The notes below the pieces were generated by a model. That model was not told where the DNA came from. It made no database searches and worked only from the letters and a program-made list of their open reading frames with translations. 53,520 nucleotides of DNA, from NCBI RefSeq assembly GCF_009865385.1, contig NZ_WWJT01000571.1, positions 1 through 53,520 on the forward strand. The letters are read 5' to 3'. This DNA comes from Streptomyces sp. SID486 (GTDB lineage Bacteria; Actinomycetota; Actinomycetes; Streptomycetales; Streptomycetaceae). The position numbers and the translations under genes are program-made. How positions within the stretch are numbered: position 1 is the first letter of the stretch; each line of letters begins with the position of its first letter. Below are positions 17,347 through 25,299 of the stretch, piece by piece.

Positions 17347-17784
17347 ATGGAATCGTTCACGACTCGTCGGCACATCAGGATGAGCGACGCCGACATCTAC
17401 GGCAATGTGCACAACCTGTCGATGATCCGCTATGCCGAGGACACCGCCGTCGAGCTGGCACGGATGCTGCAGCGGGAGCACGGCATCGAAAGCTACTGGG
17501 GTGTCGCGGACATCCAGGCCAGTTTCACCTTGCCACTGCCCTGGACGACCGCGGAAGTCGAACTGTCCCTGCAAGCCGAAAAGGTCGGCCGGGCCAGTCT
17601 GACTCTCCTCACCCGGATCACCTCCGAAAACGGCACCCACGCCACGGTCCGCACACGCGTCATCCGTTTCGACGCCACCGGAAATCGCGCCGCGATCACC
17701 CCGGAAGAGCGCGCCCGGTACTCCCGTTACCTGACCTCCGGCGACCAACCCGCAGTCAGGGTCCTCGCCCAGTCCCGAGCCTGA
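17347..17784 (+). CDS. acyl-CoA thioesterase, hotdog fold (4HBT type)
   Basis: 145 residues from ATG 17347, with GGAG about 11 nt upstream. HIRMSDADIYGNVHNLSMIR carries the D-x-D-x-x-G-x-V-x-N signature of YbgC/FcbC-type thioesterases with the catalytic Asp. WTTAEVELSLQAEKVGRASL and ATVRTRVIRFDATG are the central strands. It would hydrolyse an acyl-CoA in the cytoplasm; chain preference is unknown. It lies 45 nt after the terminator of the glycosyltransferase, so it needs its own promoter. Confidence 0.8.
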   Translation: MESFTTRRHIRMSDADIYGNVHNLSMIRYAEDTAVELARMLQREHGIESYWGVADIQASFTLPLPWTTAEVELSLQAEKVGRASLTLLTRITSENGTHATVRTRVIRFDATGNRAAITPEERARYSRYLTSGDQPAVRVLAQSRA

Positions 17785-17947
17785 CACCCCGTCTGTCTTT
17801 CCGGCAGGGCCGTCTGTTCGCCCTCGTCGATGCCCAGGACCCTGCGCATCCGGTCGGCGGCCCGGTCGGTGTCCCACTGCCAGCGGCAGCCCGTGACCGG
17901 GACTGGACACCGGTGGGTGAAACCTGGTCGCCGGGGGTGGCGCTCCG

Positions 17948-18484
17948 TCACATCGGGAGCGAGTACAGCCGTATGGATCCTGAGGGCCAGCGGGCCTCGT
18001 CGCGCAGGGGCGTCACCATGGTCCGCAGCGGCATGGTCACCAGGCGGCCTTCGGGTTGTTCGACGACCACGTCATCGTCGAGCGGGTGCCATCCGAGGCG
18101 CTTGTAGAGCGGCACAAGCGGAGGCCGGCAGAACAGGAGTGCGTGCTCAGGACCCATCGTGCGGGCGTGCTCCAGGGCGGCTGCGACGACGAGGCGAGCC
18201 AGGCCCCGGCCTTGCATGCGGGGTGCGACGGCCACCCCGCCGACGCCCACCACCTCCGTCGCGGTGTCGCCGATCGCGACAGGCAGTCGCAGCAGGCCGG
18301 CGTGTGCCACGAGCCGGTCTTCGTGTCTGATGCCGAAGTGTTCCTCCTTCGGCAGCCAGGCCAGACCGGTCGAGGCCACACCGAAGGGATCATCGCTGTT
18401 ACCGAGGATCTCTTCCTGGTCCGCCTTGGTGTACTGGGGAAGCCGCGCCACGATCGGTGCCACGGAGGATCGCTTCTCGGACAT
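17948..18484 (-). CDS. GNAT-family N-acetyltransferase
   Basis: 178 residues from ATG 18484. The acetyl-CoA site is GVAVAPRMQGRGLARLVVAA (motif A, Q/RxxGxG/A) preceded by the beta4 strand ATEVVGVGGVAV. Motif B is ALLFCRPPLVPLYKRLGWHP. The N-terminus begins MSEKRSSVAPIVARLPQYTK. The reading frame is open for another 190 codons upstream, but that region lacks domain content and coding bias. The substrate is unknown. The ribosome-binding site is weak (GGGGC). A short cysteine-containing minus frame downstream (17793–17951) is not included. Confidence 0.8.
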   Translation of the reverse strand: MSEKRSSVAPIVARLPQYTKADQEEILGNSDDPFGVASTGLAWLPKEEHFGIRHEDRLVAHAGLLRLPVAIGDTATEVVGVGGVAVAPRMQGRGLARLVVAAALEHARTMGPEHALLFCRPPLVPLYKRLGWHPLDDDVVVEQPEGRLVTMPLRTMVTPLRDEARWPSGSIRLYSLPM

Positions 18485-19147
18485 TGCCCCATGATGATCT
18501 CTTCGCCCAGCACTGGCCAAGCGATTCTCCGCCGACCTTCCAGGGCTCGCGTCGATCCGGCGCGTTGCCCTCGCCTGCGGTGGCCGGCTTGGCTGCCAAA
18601 CGATCAGTACGGGTCTGGCACCGGGGGCCCGGCTGGGATGGCGCGGTCCGGATCCCGCTCGATGGCCTGAAGGCGGCTGTCCGGTCGACGGCCGAGGTGA
18701 CTTCACAGGTGCTGAAGGCGGCCGAGTGTCGCGGTGGCCAGGAGCCTGTACCGTCGTCGCCGAAGTGCTCAACGCCACCGGCGTCATCGACACGGGGCAG
18801 TCGTGTTGTGCTCGGTGGTGTGACTGATGCCCGCGCAACTTGCTAACTTTGCCGGGCTTTGCCGGGCTGAGGAACAACAGCCGCCCGGTGAACATGCGGT
18901 GACCGGGCCGCACCCCTGCGCACAGCCCGTCTCTTTGGCCAGGGTGCGACCATGGCTGCCGGCGTACTCCTCGAAGTGCTCGGCCACGTAAGAGTGAACG
19001 TGCCCAGTCGAGTGCCTTATCTGCGGAGCAGACGGCCAGGGAGTGTCGCACGTGTGCCCTGACGGTATACGGGCGTGTCAGAAACTCGCGTGCCGAGGCT
19101 ACGAGCTGCTGGCATGATCGCCGAGTTGTCCTAACGAGCCTGGTTCT
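18485..19147. other. long intergenic region, no gene seen
   Basis: About 660 bases with scattered open frames but no start, ribosome-binding site or motif that holds together. CTTTGCCGGG is directly repeated at about 18848–18869. Minus-strand peptide pieces such as VAEHFEEYAGSHGRTLAKET near 18930–18990 may be relics. Confidence 0.4.
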
Positions 19148-19155
19148 GGAGGAAC

Positions 19156-19848
19156 ATCACGGCTATCAACTACGAGCTCGCTCCGGCCAGGCTGCCGTGG
19201 TCTGCCGTCGATCCCGATCTCATCGCCTTCACCTGGGACGAAGCGGAGGCATGCGAGATCACCACGGTGATCGCCTTGATGGTGCCTCCTGACGATGCCG
19301 GGTGGGAAGAGAAACATCGCTTCACTACCGAGGTCACGGCGCTCCTGGCCGCCCGGTACGGCCGGTGGGCTTGCGGATGGCATTGGGCGGTCGGCGAAGG
19401 CGGTGGTGGCGGTGTCGTCACCCACTGGTGCTGCGACTCCCACTCCGTAGGCAGGCCCGCAGCAACGGCCGCCAAAGTGGTCGCGTCGCTGTTGGAGTGG
19501 CGCGACTGGCTGGAGGAGTTGGCGGCGCGGTTCGTGCAGTTGGCTCCGCCCGCCGGAGCAAATGCCGAGGATCGCAGCTGGCACCTGGAACGGGCGGCCA
19601 CCCGACTCGTCACCGTGGTCGTGGACCGCACTGGTGCCGAATGCGGCTGGTACGGCCTCTGCCACACGGTGCTGAAGTGGTTCCTCTCCTCCACGGGCAT
19701 GGGGGCGGAAGACGCGAAGAACGCGGTCGACACCGCGATCGGTGGACAGTTCAAGAGCTGGACCGTGCCGTCGCGGACCCTGATCGACACAGTGGGAGAG
19801 GATCTCGCCGTAGAACTGACCGAAGTGCAGCCCTACCGTGAGCGCTGA
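19156..19848 (+). CDS. conserved-looking partner of Fic protein, probable ATC start
   Basis: 230 residues if translated from ATC 19156. GGAGG lies at 19148–19152, and the first residues would be (M)TAINYELAPARLPWSAVDPD. A TAA at 19132 closes the frame upstream, and the only canonical start (GTG 19267) would discard 37 well-formed residues and sit far from the ribosome-binding site. ATG may have mutated to ATC, or ATC may be used. The protein is acidic and Trp-rich (RYGRWACGWHWAVG, GVVTHWCCDSHSVGRP, GWYGLCHTVLKWFLSSTGMG). I recognise no family. It overlaps the next gene by 11 nt, so the two are translationally linked and probably act together. Confidence 0.65.
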   Translation: MTAINYELAPARLPWSAVDPDLIAFTWDEAEACEITTVIALMVPPDDAGWEEKHRFTTEVTALLAARYGRWACGWHWAVGEGGGGGVVTHWCCDSHSVGRPAATAAKVVASLLEWRDWLEELAARFVQLAPPAGANAEDRSWHLERAATRLVTVVVDRTGAECGWYGLCHTVLKWFLSSTGMGAEDAKNAVDTAIGGQFKSWTVPSRTLIDTVGEDLAVELTEVQPYRER

Positions 19849-20680
19849 TGCCCTGGCAGCCTGGGTCCAGGTCAGGAACCAGATCGACTGGACTTCCGTG
19901 GCCGGTGAGGTGCCGACCCCGGTCGAGTCCGTCGTGGACGGCCTCATCACCTGGTGCGGGGAAGGAAGTCGTCCCTCGGACCCCGATCGAGGCCACCGAC
20001 TCTTCGCGGCGCTGGCTCAGTCGCGCACAGACGCTTCCCAAAGGCGCCCTCTCACCAGCACGCTTCTGACCGGATGGCAGCAGCTGGTCCTCGGCATGTC
20101 TGAGGTCCGGTTCCGACGAGGCGACGCCTTCGCCAAGGGCGGCCGGGAACGCTACGCCCTGACACCACACACCCAGCGCGACTTTGAGCAATGTCTGCGC
20201 GACAGCGCCGATCCGCGAGTCCCCTTGGCCTCCCGCGCGGCCAGGGCCTACCTTGACGTGGCCTTCTTTCACCCCTTCCCGGACGGCAACGCCCGCCTTG
20301 CCATGCTCACCCTCGCCTACGTCCTGGAGTGGGAAGGAGTCCGACTGGACGAAGTCGGCCCCTTGCAGACCACGCGCTACGCGGACGACGGCGCCGGAGC
20401 AGCAGACCTGGCCGCCCTGGTCTGCGTCCTCATCCGCGCGACGCACCAACGGGCCACCAGGTTCCCTCATCGAGGCAGCAGCCTTCCTCCAGGTCCGCCT
20501 GATCAGTCCTGCCGGAAGGTTAGTGGTTCGTCGGTCGGCGGCGCGGCAGGCAGGATCACCGCCCCGCCGGGGATGAGTTCCAGCTCCGGAGAACACGATC
20601 GAGCGCTGCCCGCCCCGCGGGGCCCCACGTCGGCTTGCCGCCAGGAAGACCCCGGTCGCCGTTCTGACCCATCAGCATGA
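19838..20680 (+). CDS. Fic/Doc-fold protein with variant motif
   Basis: 280 residues from GTG 19838. The Fic core is at residues about 110–185: 'ALTPHTQRDFEQCLRDSA' ... 'AYLDVAFFHPFPDGNARLAM'. The motif HPFPDGNARLAM keeps His, the acidic metal ligand, Gly-Asn and Arg of HxFx[DE]GNxR, but the last Arg of the classic Fic motif (HxFx[DE]GNGRxxR) is Met and the second Gly is Ala. Family members transfer AMP or phosphate to proteins. From about residue 210 the C-terminus turns Arg/Ser/Pro-rich and overlaps the convergent kinase by 125 nt, so a late frameshift is likely. It is cotranscribed with the overlapping upstream gene. Confidence 0.75.
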   Translation: MSADALAAWVQVRNQIDWTSVAGEVPTPVESVVDGLITWCGEGSRPSDPDRGHRLFAALAQSRTDASQRRPLTSTLLTGWQQLVLGMSEVRFRRGDAFAKGGRERYALTPHTQRDFEQCLRDSADPRVPLASRAARAYLDVAFFHPFPDGNARLAMLTLAYVLEWEGVRLDEVGPLQTTRYADDGAGAADLAALVCVLIRATHQRATRFPHRGSSLPPGPPDQSCRKVSGSSVGGAAGRITAPPGMSSSSGEHDRALPAPRGPTSACRQEDPGRRSDPSA

Positions 20681-21473
20681 GGAAGAGGCTCTTCAGAGCA
20701 GCCAGCCCGCGGGCGCGCCGGATCGTCCCGTCGTCCGCATGTGCGTATGCGTCGAAGAAGCGTGAGGCGGCGCCGTCGGGAAGGACGACCCATGCGGCCG
20801 CGAGGTCCCACGCCGGATCGCCGGCGAACACCGCGTCGAAGTCGATCACACCCGAGAGCTTCCCGTCCGAGACGACGACGTTCGCGGGATGAAGGTCGCC
20901 GTGCACCCAAAGCGGCGGGCCCTCCCACTCGGGCGCCGCGACGGCGTCGTCCCAGACGGCCCTCACATCGTCGGCCAGGTCGTCGGGGACGACGGCGTGG
21001 AAGAAGTGGTCGAATCCGTCCGTGCACTTCTTGGGGTGGTCGCCTCGGTCCGCACTCATCGGCGCGTCAGCGGGCGCCCGCACGTGAAGCGCTCTGAGGA
21101 AGCCCGCCAGGGTGTCGGCCGCGTGGTCGCCGCGGCCGATGGAGGAGTGGTCCAGTGGCTCGCCGGGAACCCACGTCATGATGGCCCAGGGCTTCGGGAA
21201 ACGCGCGGACGGTTCACCGATCCGCACGGGGTTCGGGACCGGTAGCGGCAGACGCGGAGCCAGGACAGGCAGCCACCGGACCTCCTTGCGCAGGAGGTCC
21301 GGAGCCCCTTCTGCACGCGGCATGCGCACAGCCAGGTCGTCTCCAAGGCGCCACATCTGGTTGCCCCACCCACCCACTACTTCACGGATGGACAGCCCCG
21401 CGAGGTCCGGATGCTGCTCCTGCAGCAGGTCCTGGACCAGGTCCGCGGTGATCTCGATCTCGGCGTCGGTCAT
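20556..21473 (-). CDS. APH-fold aminoglycoside/macrolide-type phosphotransferase
   Basis: 305 residues from ATG 21473. The nucleotide-binding lobe begins REVVGGWGNQMWRLGDDLAV. The catalytic loop is LWVHGDLHPANVVVSDGKLS (HGDxxxxN), and the metal-binding segment is GVIDFDAVFAGDPAWDLAAA (DxD). PWAIMTWVPGEPLDHSSI is the hinge typical of APH/MPH-like kinases. It phosphorylates a small molecule such as an antibiotic; the exact drug cannot be read. A -10-like TAATGT 8 nt before the ATG and the absence of a ribosome-binding site favour this start over ATG 21485. It is convergent with the Fic gene. Confidence 0.85.
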   Translation of the reverse strand: MTDAEIEITADLVQDLLQEQHPDLAGLSIREVVGGWGNQMWRLGDDLAVRMPRAEGAPDLLRKEVRWLPVLAPRLPLPVPNPVRIGEPSARFPKPWAIMTWVPGEPLDHSSIGRGDHAADTLAGFLRALHVRAPADAPMSADRGDHPKKCTDGFDHFFHAVVPDDLADDVRAVWDDAVAAPEWEGPPLWVHGDLHPANVVVSDGKLSGVIDFDAVFAGDPAWDLAAAWVVLPDGAASRFFDAYAHADDGTIRRARGLAALKSLFLMLMGQNGDRGLPGGKPTWGPAGRAALDRVLRSWNSSPAGR

Positions 21474-21481
21474 GCGAAGGC

Positions 21482-21487
21482 ACATTA
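21482..21487 (-). promoter_or_regulatory. -10 hexamer TAATGT, leaderless APH-like gene
   Basis: Eight bases separate the hexamer from ATG 21473; no ribosome-binding site. Confidence 0.45.
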
Positions 21488-21741
21488 CTGGGGCGGAATG
21501 CCGGCCTCACTCATGCCTTGCTCGTGAGCCGCGATCGGCCGGCTGCCTGCACCGGCCGCCGAGGTCGGCACCTCGACGGAGGAGAGGAAGTCGGGGGAAT
21601 GGTCGGGGCCTCGCCAAGTCGATGTCGTCGGCCGGATCGAAGTCGCCTACGGGCTCTGTCCGGCCTCGCACCGGACAGCACGGCAGGGCGCGGGGCGCCG
21701 GGGACGCACGACAGGGCGCGGGGCCGGGAAGGCACGGCCGG

Positions 21742-21840
21742 ACACCGGGCCTGGGCGCACGAACAGGCACCGGGCCTGGGCGCACGAACAGGCACCGGGC
21801 CTGGGCGCACGAACAGGCACGGGGCCGGGGCGCACCGCCA
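21742..21840 (+). repeat. 25-bp minisatellite, about four copies
   Basis: The unit GCACCGGGCCTGGGCGCACG + AACAG has two perfect copies at 21767–21791 and 21792–21816, flanked by near-perfect first and degenerate fourth copies. It is intergenic between the kinase and the secreted protein. Confidence 0.85.
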
Positions 21841-21948
21841 CGAGCCGGGGGATGAAACCGTAACGGCCGACCTCAGAGAGATGATCTAGAGTTCTGCGAT
21901 GACTTTGATCATTTGATCAGTCGTACGTACTCCTGAACAGGGTGGGAA
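21841..21948 (+). promoter_or_regulatory. AT-rich palindromic promoter region
   Basis: Unusually AT-rich for this window. It contains TTTGATCATTTGATCA (two TTGATCA boxes, 21903–21918) and GTACGTAC (21921–21928), about 20–45 nt ahead of ATG 21949. These are likely promoter or operator elements for the secreted protein. Confidence 0.4.
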
Positions 21949-22779
21949 ATGAGCACATCGAAGCCGGCCGCTGCGGCGAGACCGCACAGACGCCCGGTGG
22001 TGCGGCGCGCCGTCACCACAGTCACGGCCACCGGCCTGGTGCTGGCGGGCGCGGGACTGCTCTCGCCGGCCGCGCACGCCGCCGAGAGCGACATCTCGTT
22101 CTCGGCGGTCTCGCTGAACAAGGGCAAGCCGATCGTCGTCGGGACCAGTGGCGAGGTCGAGGTACCGCTGACGTACACCGTGAAGAGCAAGGTGGCACTC
22201 GACAGCTGGTGGATCAAGGGCTACCGGGGCGCCTACGGGAAGTTCGGCGAGCGAGACCTGCCGGCCATCGCGACCCGGTGGAGCGTCCGCACGTCCCACG
22301 CGGGCGGTTACACATTCCGCGACTGCTCCGAGTCGCTGACCATCGCTTCCCGCGAACTGGTCAACGCCGACGCGACGACGTGGAAGACGGCCGGGACCGC
22401 CATCAAAAAGGGCAGCGGCTACGACACCGACCTGCTGTCCGCGACGTTCCGCCTCCAGCGCGCCTCCCGCATCCAGAGCGCGAGCGCCTCCCCGACAGTC
22501 GTCACCAAGGGCAAGGCGATCACCGTCTCCGGCACCGTCCAGCGTGCGAACTGGACCAGCCACCGCTACGACAGCTACGGCGGCACGTCGGTCAGGCTGC
22601 AGTTCAAGCCTGTCGGGTCCAGCACCTACACCACCGTCAAGACCGTGACCGCCACCAGCACCGGCCACTTGAAGACCACGGCAACCGCCTCCAAGGACGG
22701 CACCTGGCGCTGGTTCTACGGCGGCAACTCCATCGCGGGTGCGAGCAGCTCCACCGGCAAGTACGTCGACGTGCGATAG
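21949..22779 (+). CDS. secreted protein with Ig-like repeats, unknown
   Basis: 276 residues. A long signal peptide with a basic start (RPHRRPVVRRAVTTVTATGL...AAHAAE) covers about 46 residues. Two beta-rich modules follow, one around 'EVEVPLTYTVKSKVALDSWW' and one beginning SASASPTVVTKGKAITVSGT that resembles bacterial Ig-like/'calcium-binding' extracellular repeats (KAITVSGTVQ ... GTSVRLQFKPVGSSTYTTVK ... GTWRWFYGGN). Two cysteines at most. It is exported and probably binds a surface or polymer, with no catalytic motif visible. GGTGGG lies just before the ATG. Confidence 0.75.
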   Translation: MSTSKPAAAARPHRRPVVRRAVTTVTATGLVLAGAGLLSPAAHAAESDISFSAVSLNKGKPIVVGTSGEVEVPLTYTVKSKVALDSWWIKGYRGAYGKFGERDLPAIATRWSVRTSHAGGYTFRDCSESLTIASRELVNADATTWKTAGTAIKKGSGYDTDLLSATFRLQRASRIQSASASPTVVTKGKAITVSGTVQRANWTSHRYDSYGGTSVRLQFKPVGSSTYTTVKTVTATSTGHLKTTATASKDGTWRWFYGGNSIAGASSSTGKYVDVR

Positions 22780-23169
22780 CCCCGGCGCAAGGGGCCGAGG
22801 CCGGCCCGACCGCGGCTGACGGGCTTGTCGGCGCCGGTTGTGCGTGCTTCGCCGAGTCCCTCGTCCGCCAAGAGCGCACCGAGCCGCCGGCACCGGAGGC
22901 CGTCGCATGAGCACGGTGCACCTGGGGCGACCTCAGACGCAACGGCGGCCGACGGCCCTCGGTGGTTCTCCGTCGTCTTTGCGGCACCGAGTACCACTCC
23001 TGGTCCGGGGCTTCCACGAGGCCTGGGGCTGTGGGCTGGACCGCCGGGAGGCGGTCGGCGGCCGGGGACCGCATGGCCGGCGTCCAGCCGAGCCGGCTGT
23101 CGGTCCCGGCCGCCCCGATCGGTGGTGGGCACACATGCCGGGTGCCCGGTCGCCGCCGCCCGTCTCAGG
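22780..23169. other. degenerate region ahead of ABC-F relic
   Basis: The N-terminal ABC domain expected upstream of the fragment at 23170 is not recognisable in any frame. Nothing else is identified. Confidence 0.4.
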
Positions 23170-23873
23170 GGCGGCGGCGGGTGCGGTGGAGGGTACCGCG
23201 GCCGAGGCAGAGGCCGCCCGAGTGGCGGCCGGGCTCGGCCTGCCCGACCTCCAAGTCGTACGGCGGCCACCGTGTGCTCGACGGTGTGGACCTGGCTGTG
23301 GACCGAGGCAGCCGCCTGGTCGTCCTCGGCCGCAACGGCGCGGGCAAGACCACCCTGCTGCGCATCCTCGCCGGCGCCGAACAGCCCGATGCCGGCCGGC
23401 TGGTGCACGGGCACGGGCACGGGCACGGGCACGGGCTGCGGCTGGGCTACTTCGCCCAGGAGCACGACACCCTCGATCCCGGCCGTACGGTCCGCCAGCA
23501 CCTGTCGGATGCCGCCCCGCACCTGACGGACGGCGAGGCGCGGCGGGTTCTGGGCGCGTTCCTGTTCGGCGGGGACGACCCGGAGAAGAGCGCCGGGGTC
23601 CTGTCCGGCGGGGAGAGGACCCGCCTGGTGCTGGCCGGGTTGGTCCGCTCCGGTGCGAACGTGCTGCTACTGGACGAGCCGACCAAGAACCCCGACCCCG
23701 CCTCCCGCGGCGAGGTCCTGGCGGCTGTCGGCTCCTACCCCGGCGCGATCGTGATGGTCACCCATGACGAGGGCGCGATCGACGCCCTGCGCCCGGCCGC
23801 GTCCTGCTCCTGCCGGACGCGGACGAGGACCTCTGGAGTGAGGAGTACCGAGACCTGGTCGGTCTCGCCTGAC
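23170..23873 (+). pseudogene. ABC-F ATPase, second ABC domain only, decayed
   Basis: SKSYGGHRVLDGVDLAVDRG, Walker A VVLGRNGAGKTTLLRILAG, signature GVLSGGERTRLVLAGLVR, Walker B VLLLDEPTKNPDPAS and the switch His in VMVTHDEGAID give a complete second ABC domain of an ABC-F protein (ribosome-associated; includes macrolide and lincosamide resistance factors). Decay is plain. The linker is frameshifted at about 23245, the D-loop reads TKNPD instead of TNNLD, and a one-base change near 23800 shifts the natural tail (LLPDADEDLWSEEYRDLVGL) out of frame. The first ABC domain is missing. An expanded GCACGG repeat adds GHGHGHGHG in a loop. Confidence 0.8.
23405..23434 (+). repeat. GCACGG hexanucleotide repeat, five copies
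   Basis: Five units in tandem inside the ABC-F relic, encoding alternating His-Gly. This is a sign of slippage after loss of function. Confidence 0.8.
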
Positions 23874-24255
23874 CCGGCGCGCTCCCTCTCGTCCCCCCGA
23901 GCCCACCACCGGGCCACGGGGGGACGACGACGTCTTCGAGGGCTGAGGAGGTCGCCGGCTGGGATGCTCTCGGTTTCGAGGTGCTTGAGCGTCTCGACGG
24001 CGGCTGCGTCGCCCGGGACTTCTCGGCTTCCGCAGCCGTCGGCGGCGGCGACGACGGCGACGGCGACGGCGACGGCGAGGAGCCGCGATCCCGCGTACGC
24101 GGTGTCCTGGCTGCTCTCACGGACGAGACCCTTGTCGAAAGGGTGGCGGAGCGGATTCGGAGGGGCTTGGCGGTCGGGGACACGGCGGGGACCGAGGGCC
24201 GTGCTGGGGGGCCGCTGCCAGGCGTAAGCCGGGTTCACGGGCGGGCAGGTTCCCG
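23874..24255. other. intergenic, no gene seen; GACGGC repeats
   Basis: About 380 bases. The region 24050–24078 is a run of GACGGC units. An open plus frame (ALTDETLVERVAERIRRGLA at about 24110–24170) may be a remnant, but it has no start or family. Confidence 0.4.
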
Positions 24256-24261
24256 TAGGGT
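24256..24261 (+). promoter_or_regulatory. -10 hexamer TAGGGT, leaderless TmrB-like gene
   Basis: Six bases separate it from ATG 24268; there is no ribosome-binding site. Confidence 0.5.
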
Positions 24262-24267
24262 CGGCGC

Positions 24268-24900
24268 ATGCTCTTGTGGATCAATGGTCCGTTCGGTGGT
24301 GGCAAGACGCAGACCGCGTACGAGCTCCGACGTCGGCTAGCAAACAGCGTCGTATGCGATCCCGAACACGTCGGTTTCGGTCTGCACCGAATGATGCCCC
24401 CAGCCTTGCGCGGAGACTTCCAAGACCTCGTTACCTGGCGGCAAGGGGTGTTCGAAGTACTGGATCACGTCCTGGGCAAGCACGACGGGACCGTGATCGC
24501 GCCGATGACGGTTGTGGAGCCGTTGTACTTCCGGGAGATCGTCGGTCGGCTGCGTGCATGTGGCCACGACGTCCGGCACTTCGCTCTGCTGGCTGAGCGT
24601 GAGACGGTCATGCGAAGGCTGCGCGAGCGCGGCTTCGGGAACGTCGTCCGGTTGGTCGCCGGCCAGGACGCCCCCTTGCGACGCGAGAGCTTCGCTGTGT
24701 CCAGACTCGACCTCCGCCTGGAGCGCCTGCAAGCGGAGGAGTTCGCGGAGCAGATATGGACCGACGACCTCGGCGTGTCAGAAGTAGCCGAACACATCGC
24801 CGTTGCCGCGGGCTTGACACTGGCCCCCGATACAGAGGGAGAACTGCGAGGACGGTTGCGGCGGACCTGGACAGGGATCAAGCACATCCGGTTCGACTGA
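24268..24900 (+). CDS. TmrB-like P-loop ATPase (tunicamycin-resistance family)
   Basis: 210 residues. It opens MLLWINGPFGGGKTQTAYEL (Walker A GxxGGGKT), closely following Bacillus TmrB ('IIWINGAFGSGKTQTAFEL'). VVCDPEHVGFGLHRMMPP, TVIAPMTVVEPLYFREIVGR and the C-terminal IKHIRF segment keep the TmrB order along the full length (TmrB is ~197 residues). TmrB is a membrane-associated ATP-binding protein thought to bind and hold tunicamycin. The equivalent substrate here is not known, and Streptomyces relatives are often annotated only as AAA or adenylylsulfate-kinase-like ATPases. It stands alone. Confidence 0.85.
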   Translation: MLLWINGPFGGGKTQTAYELRRRLANSVVCDPEHVGFGLHRMMPPALRGDFQDLVTWRQGVFEVLDHVLGKHDGTVIAPMTVVEPLYFREIVGRLRACGHDVRHFALLAERETVMRRLRERGFGNVVRLVAGQDAPLRRESFAVSRLDLRLERLQAEEFAEQIWTDDLGVSEVAEHIAVAAGLTLAPDTEGELRGRLRRTWTGIKHIRFD

Positions 24901-25299
24901 CTGACCGGCGCCCAGCCCGGGTCATAAGCCTGGACGCACCGGACCGGCCTCCCGCGGGCCCGATCACCGACTTCTGACCTGCGCTGGTCCAGGCTGTCGG
25001 TGCCGTCCCTCCGTCACAGCGAACAGTCCCGTCCTGTACCTGGCCTGCGGGCGGTGGGACGGCGGAGGTCTTGCGTCACCAGGAAGGGGTCAAGTCTTCC
25101 CGCCTGTACGCCTGCAAGGGCGGCTGGACCAGCCTCCAGCTCGTTCGGCTGAGTAGGAAGATGCGTCACACGCTCACCGCCCTTTCAGCCCGCGAAACGA
25201 TGTCCTCCCCCACGTGCGGGTAAGGATTGCGTCGGACCACCTCGCCCGGACAGCCAGCAGGCCCAAGTGGTGCGGAGCAACTCGGCGGTGGAACTCCTG
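24901..25299. other. intergenic, no gene seen
   Basis: About 400 bases between the TmrB-like gene and the IS element. One short palindromic string (CCCCCACGTGCGGG near 25207) superficially resembles a CRISPR repeat but occurs once. No toxin remnant was found for the antitoxin on the other side of the IS. Confidence 0.4.

Noticed and set aside
17793..17951. Small minus-strand peptide with two Cys (RCPVPVTGCRWQWDTDRAAD)
   Set aside because: It overlaps the start of the GNAT stop region, has no ribosome-binding site, and runs antisense into the thioesterase gene; kept as doubtful only.
16045..22779. A macrolide or other biosynthetic cluster around the glycosyltransferase
   Set aside because: No PKS, NRPS, RiPP precursor, sugar-biosynthesis or tailoring operon is present; the genes have separate promoters and terminators.
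25195..25230. CRISPR-repeat-like palindrome (CCCCCACGTGCGGG)
   Set aside because: Single occurrence; no second repeat, spacer spacing or cas gene in the window.
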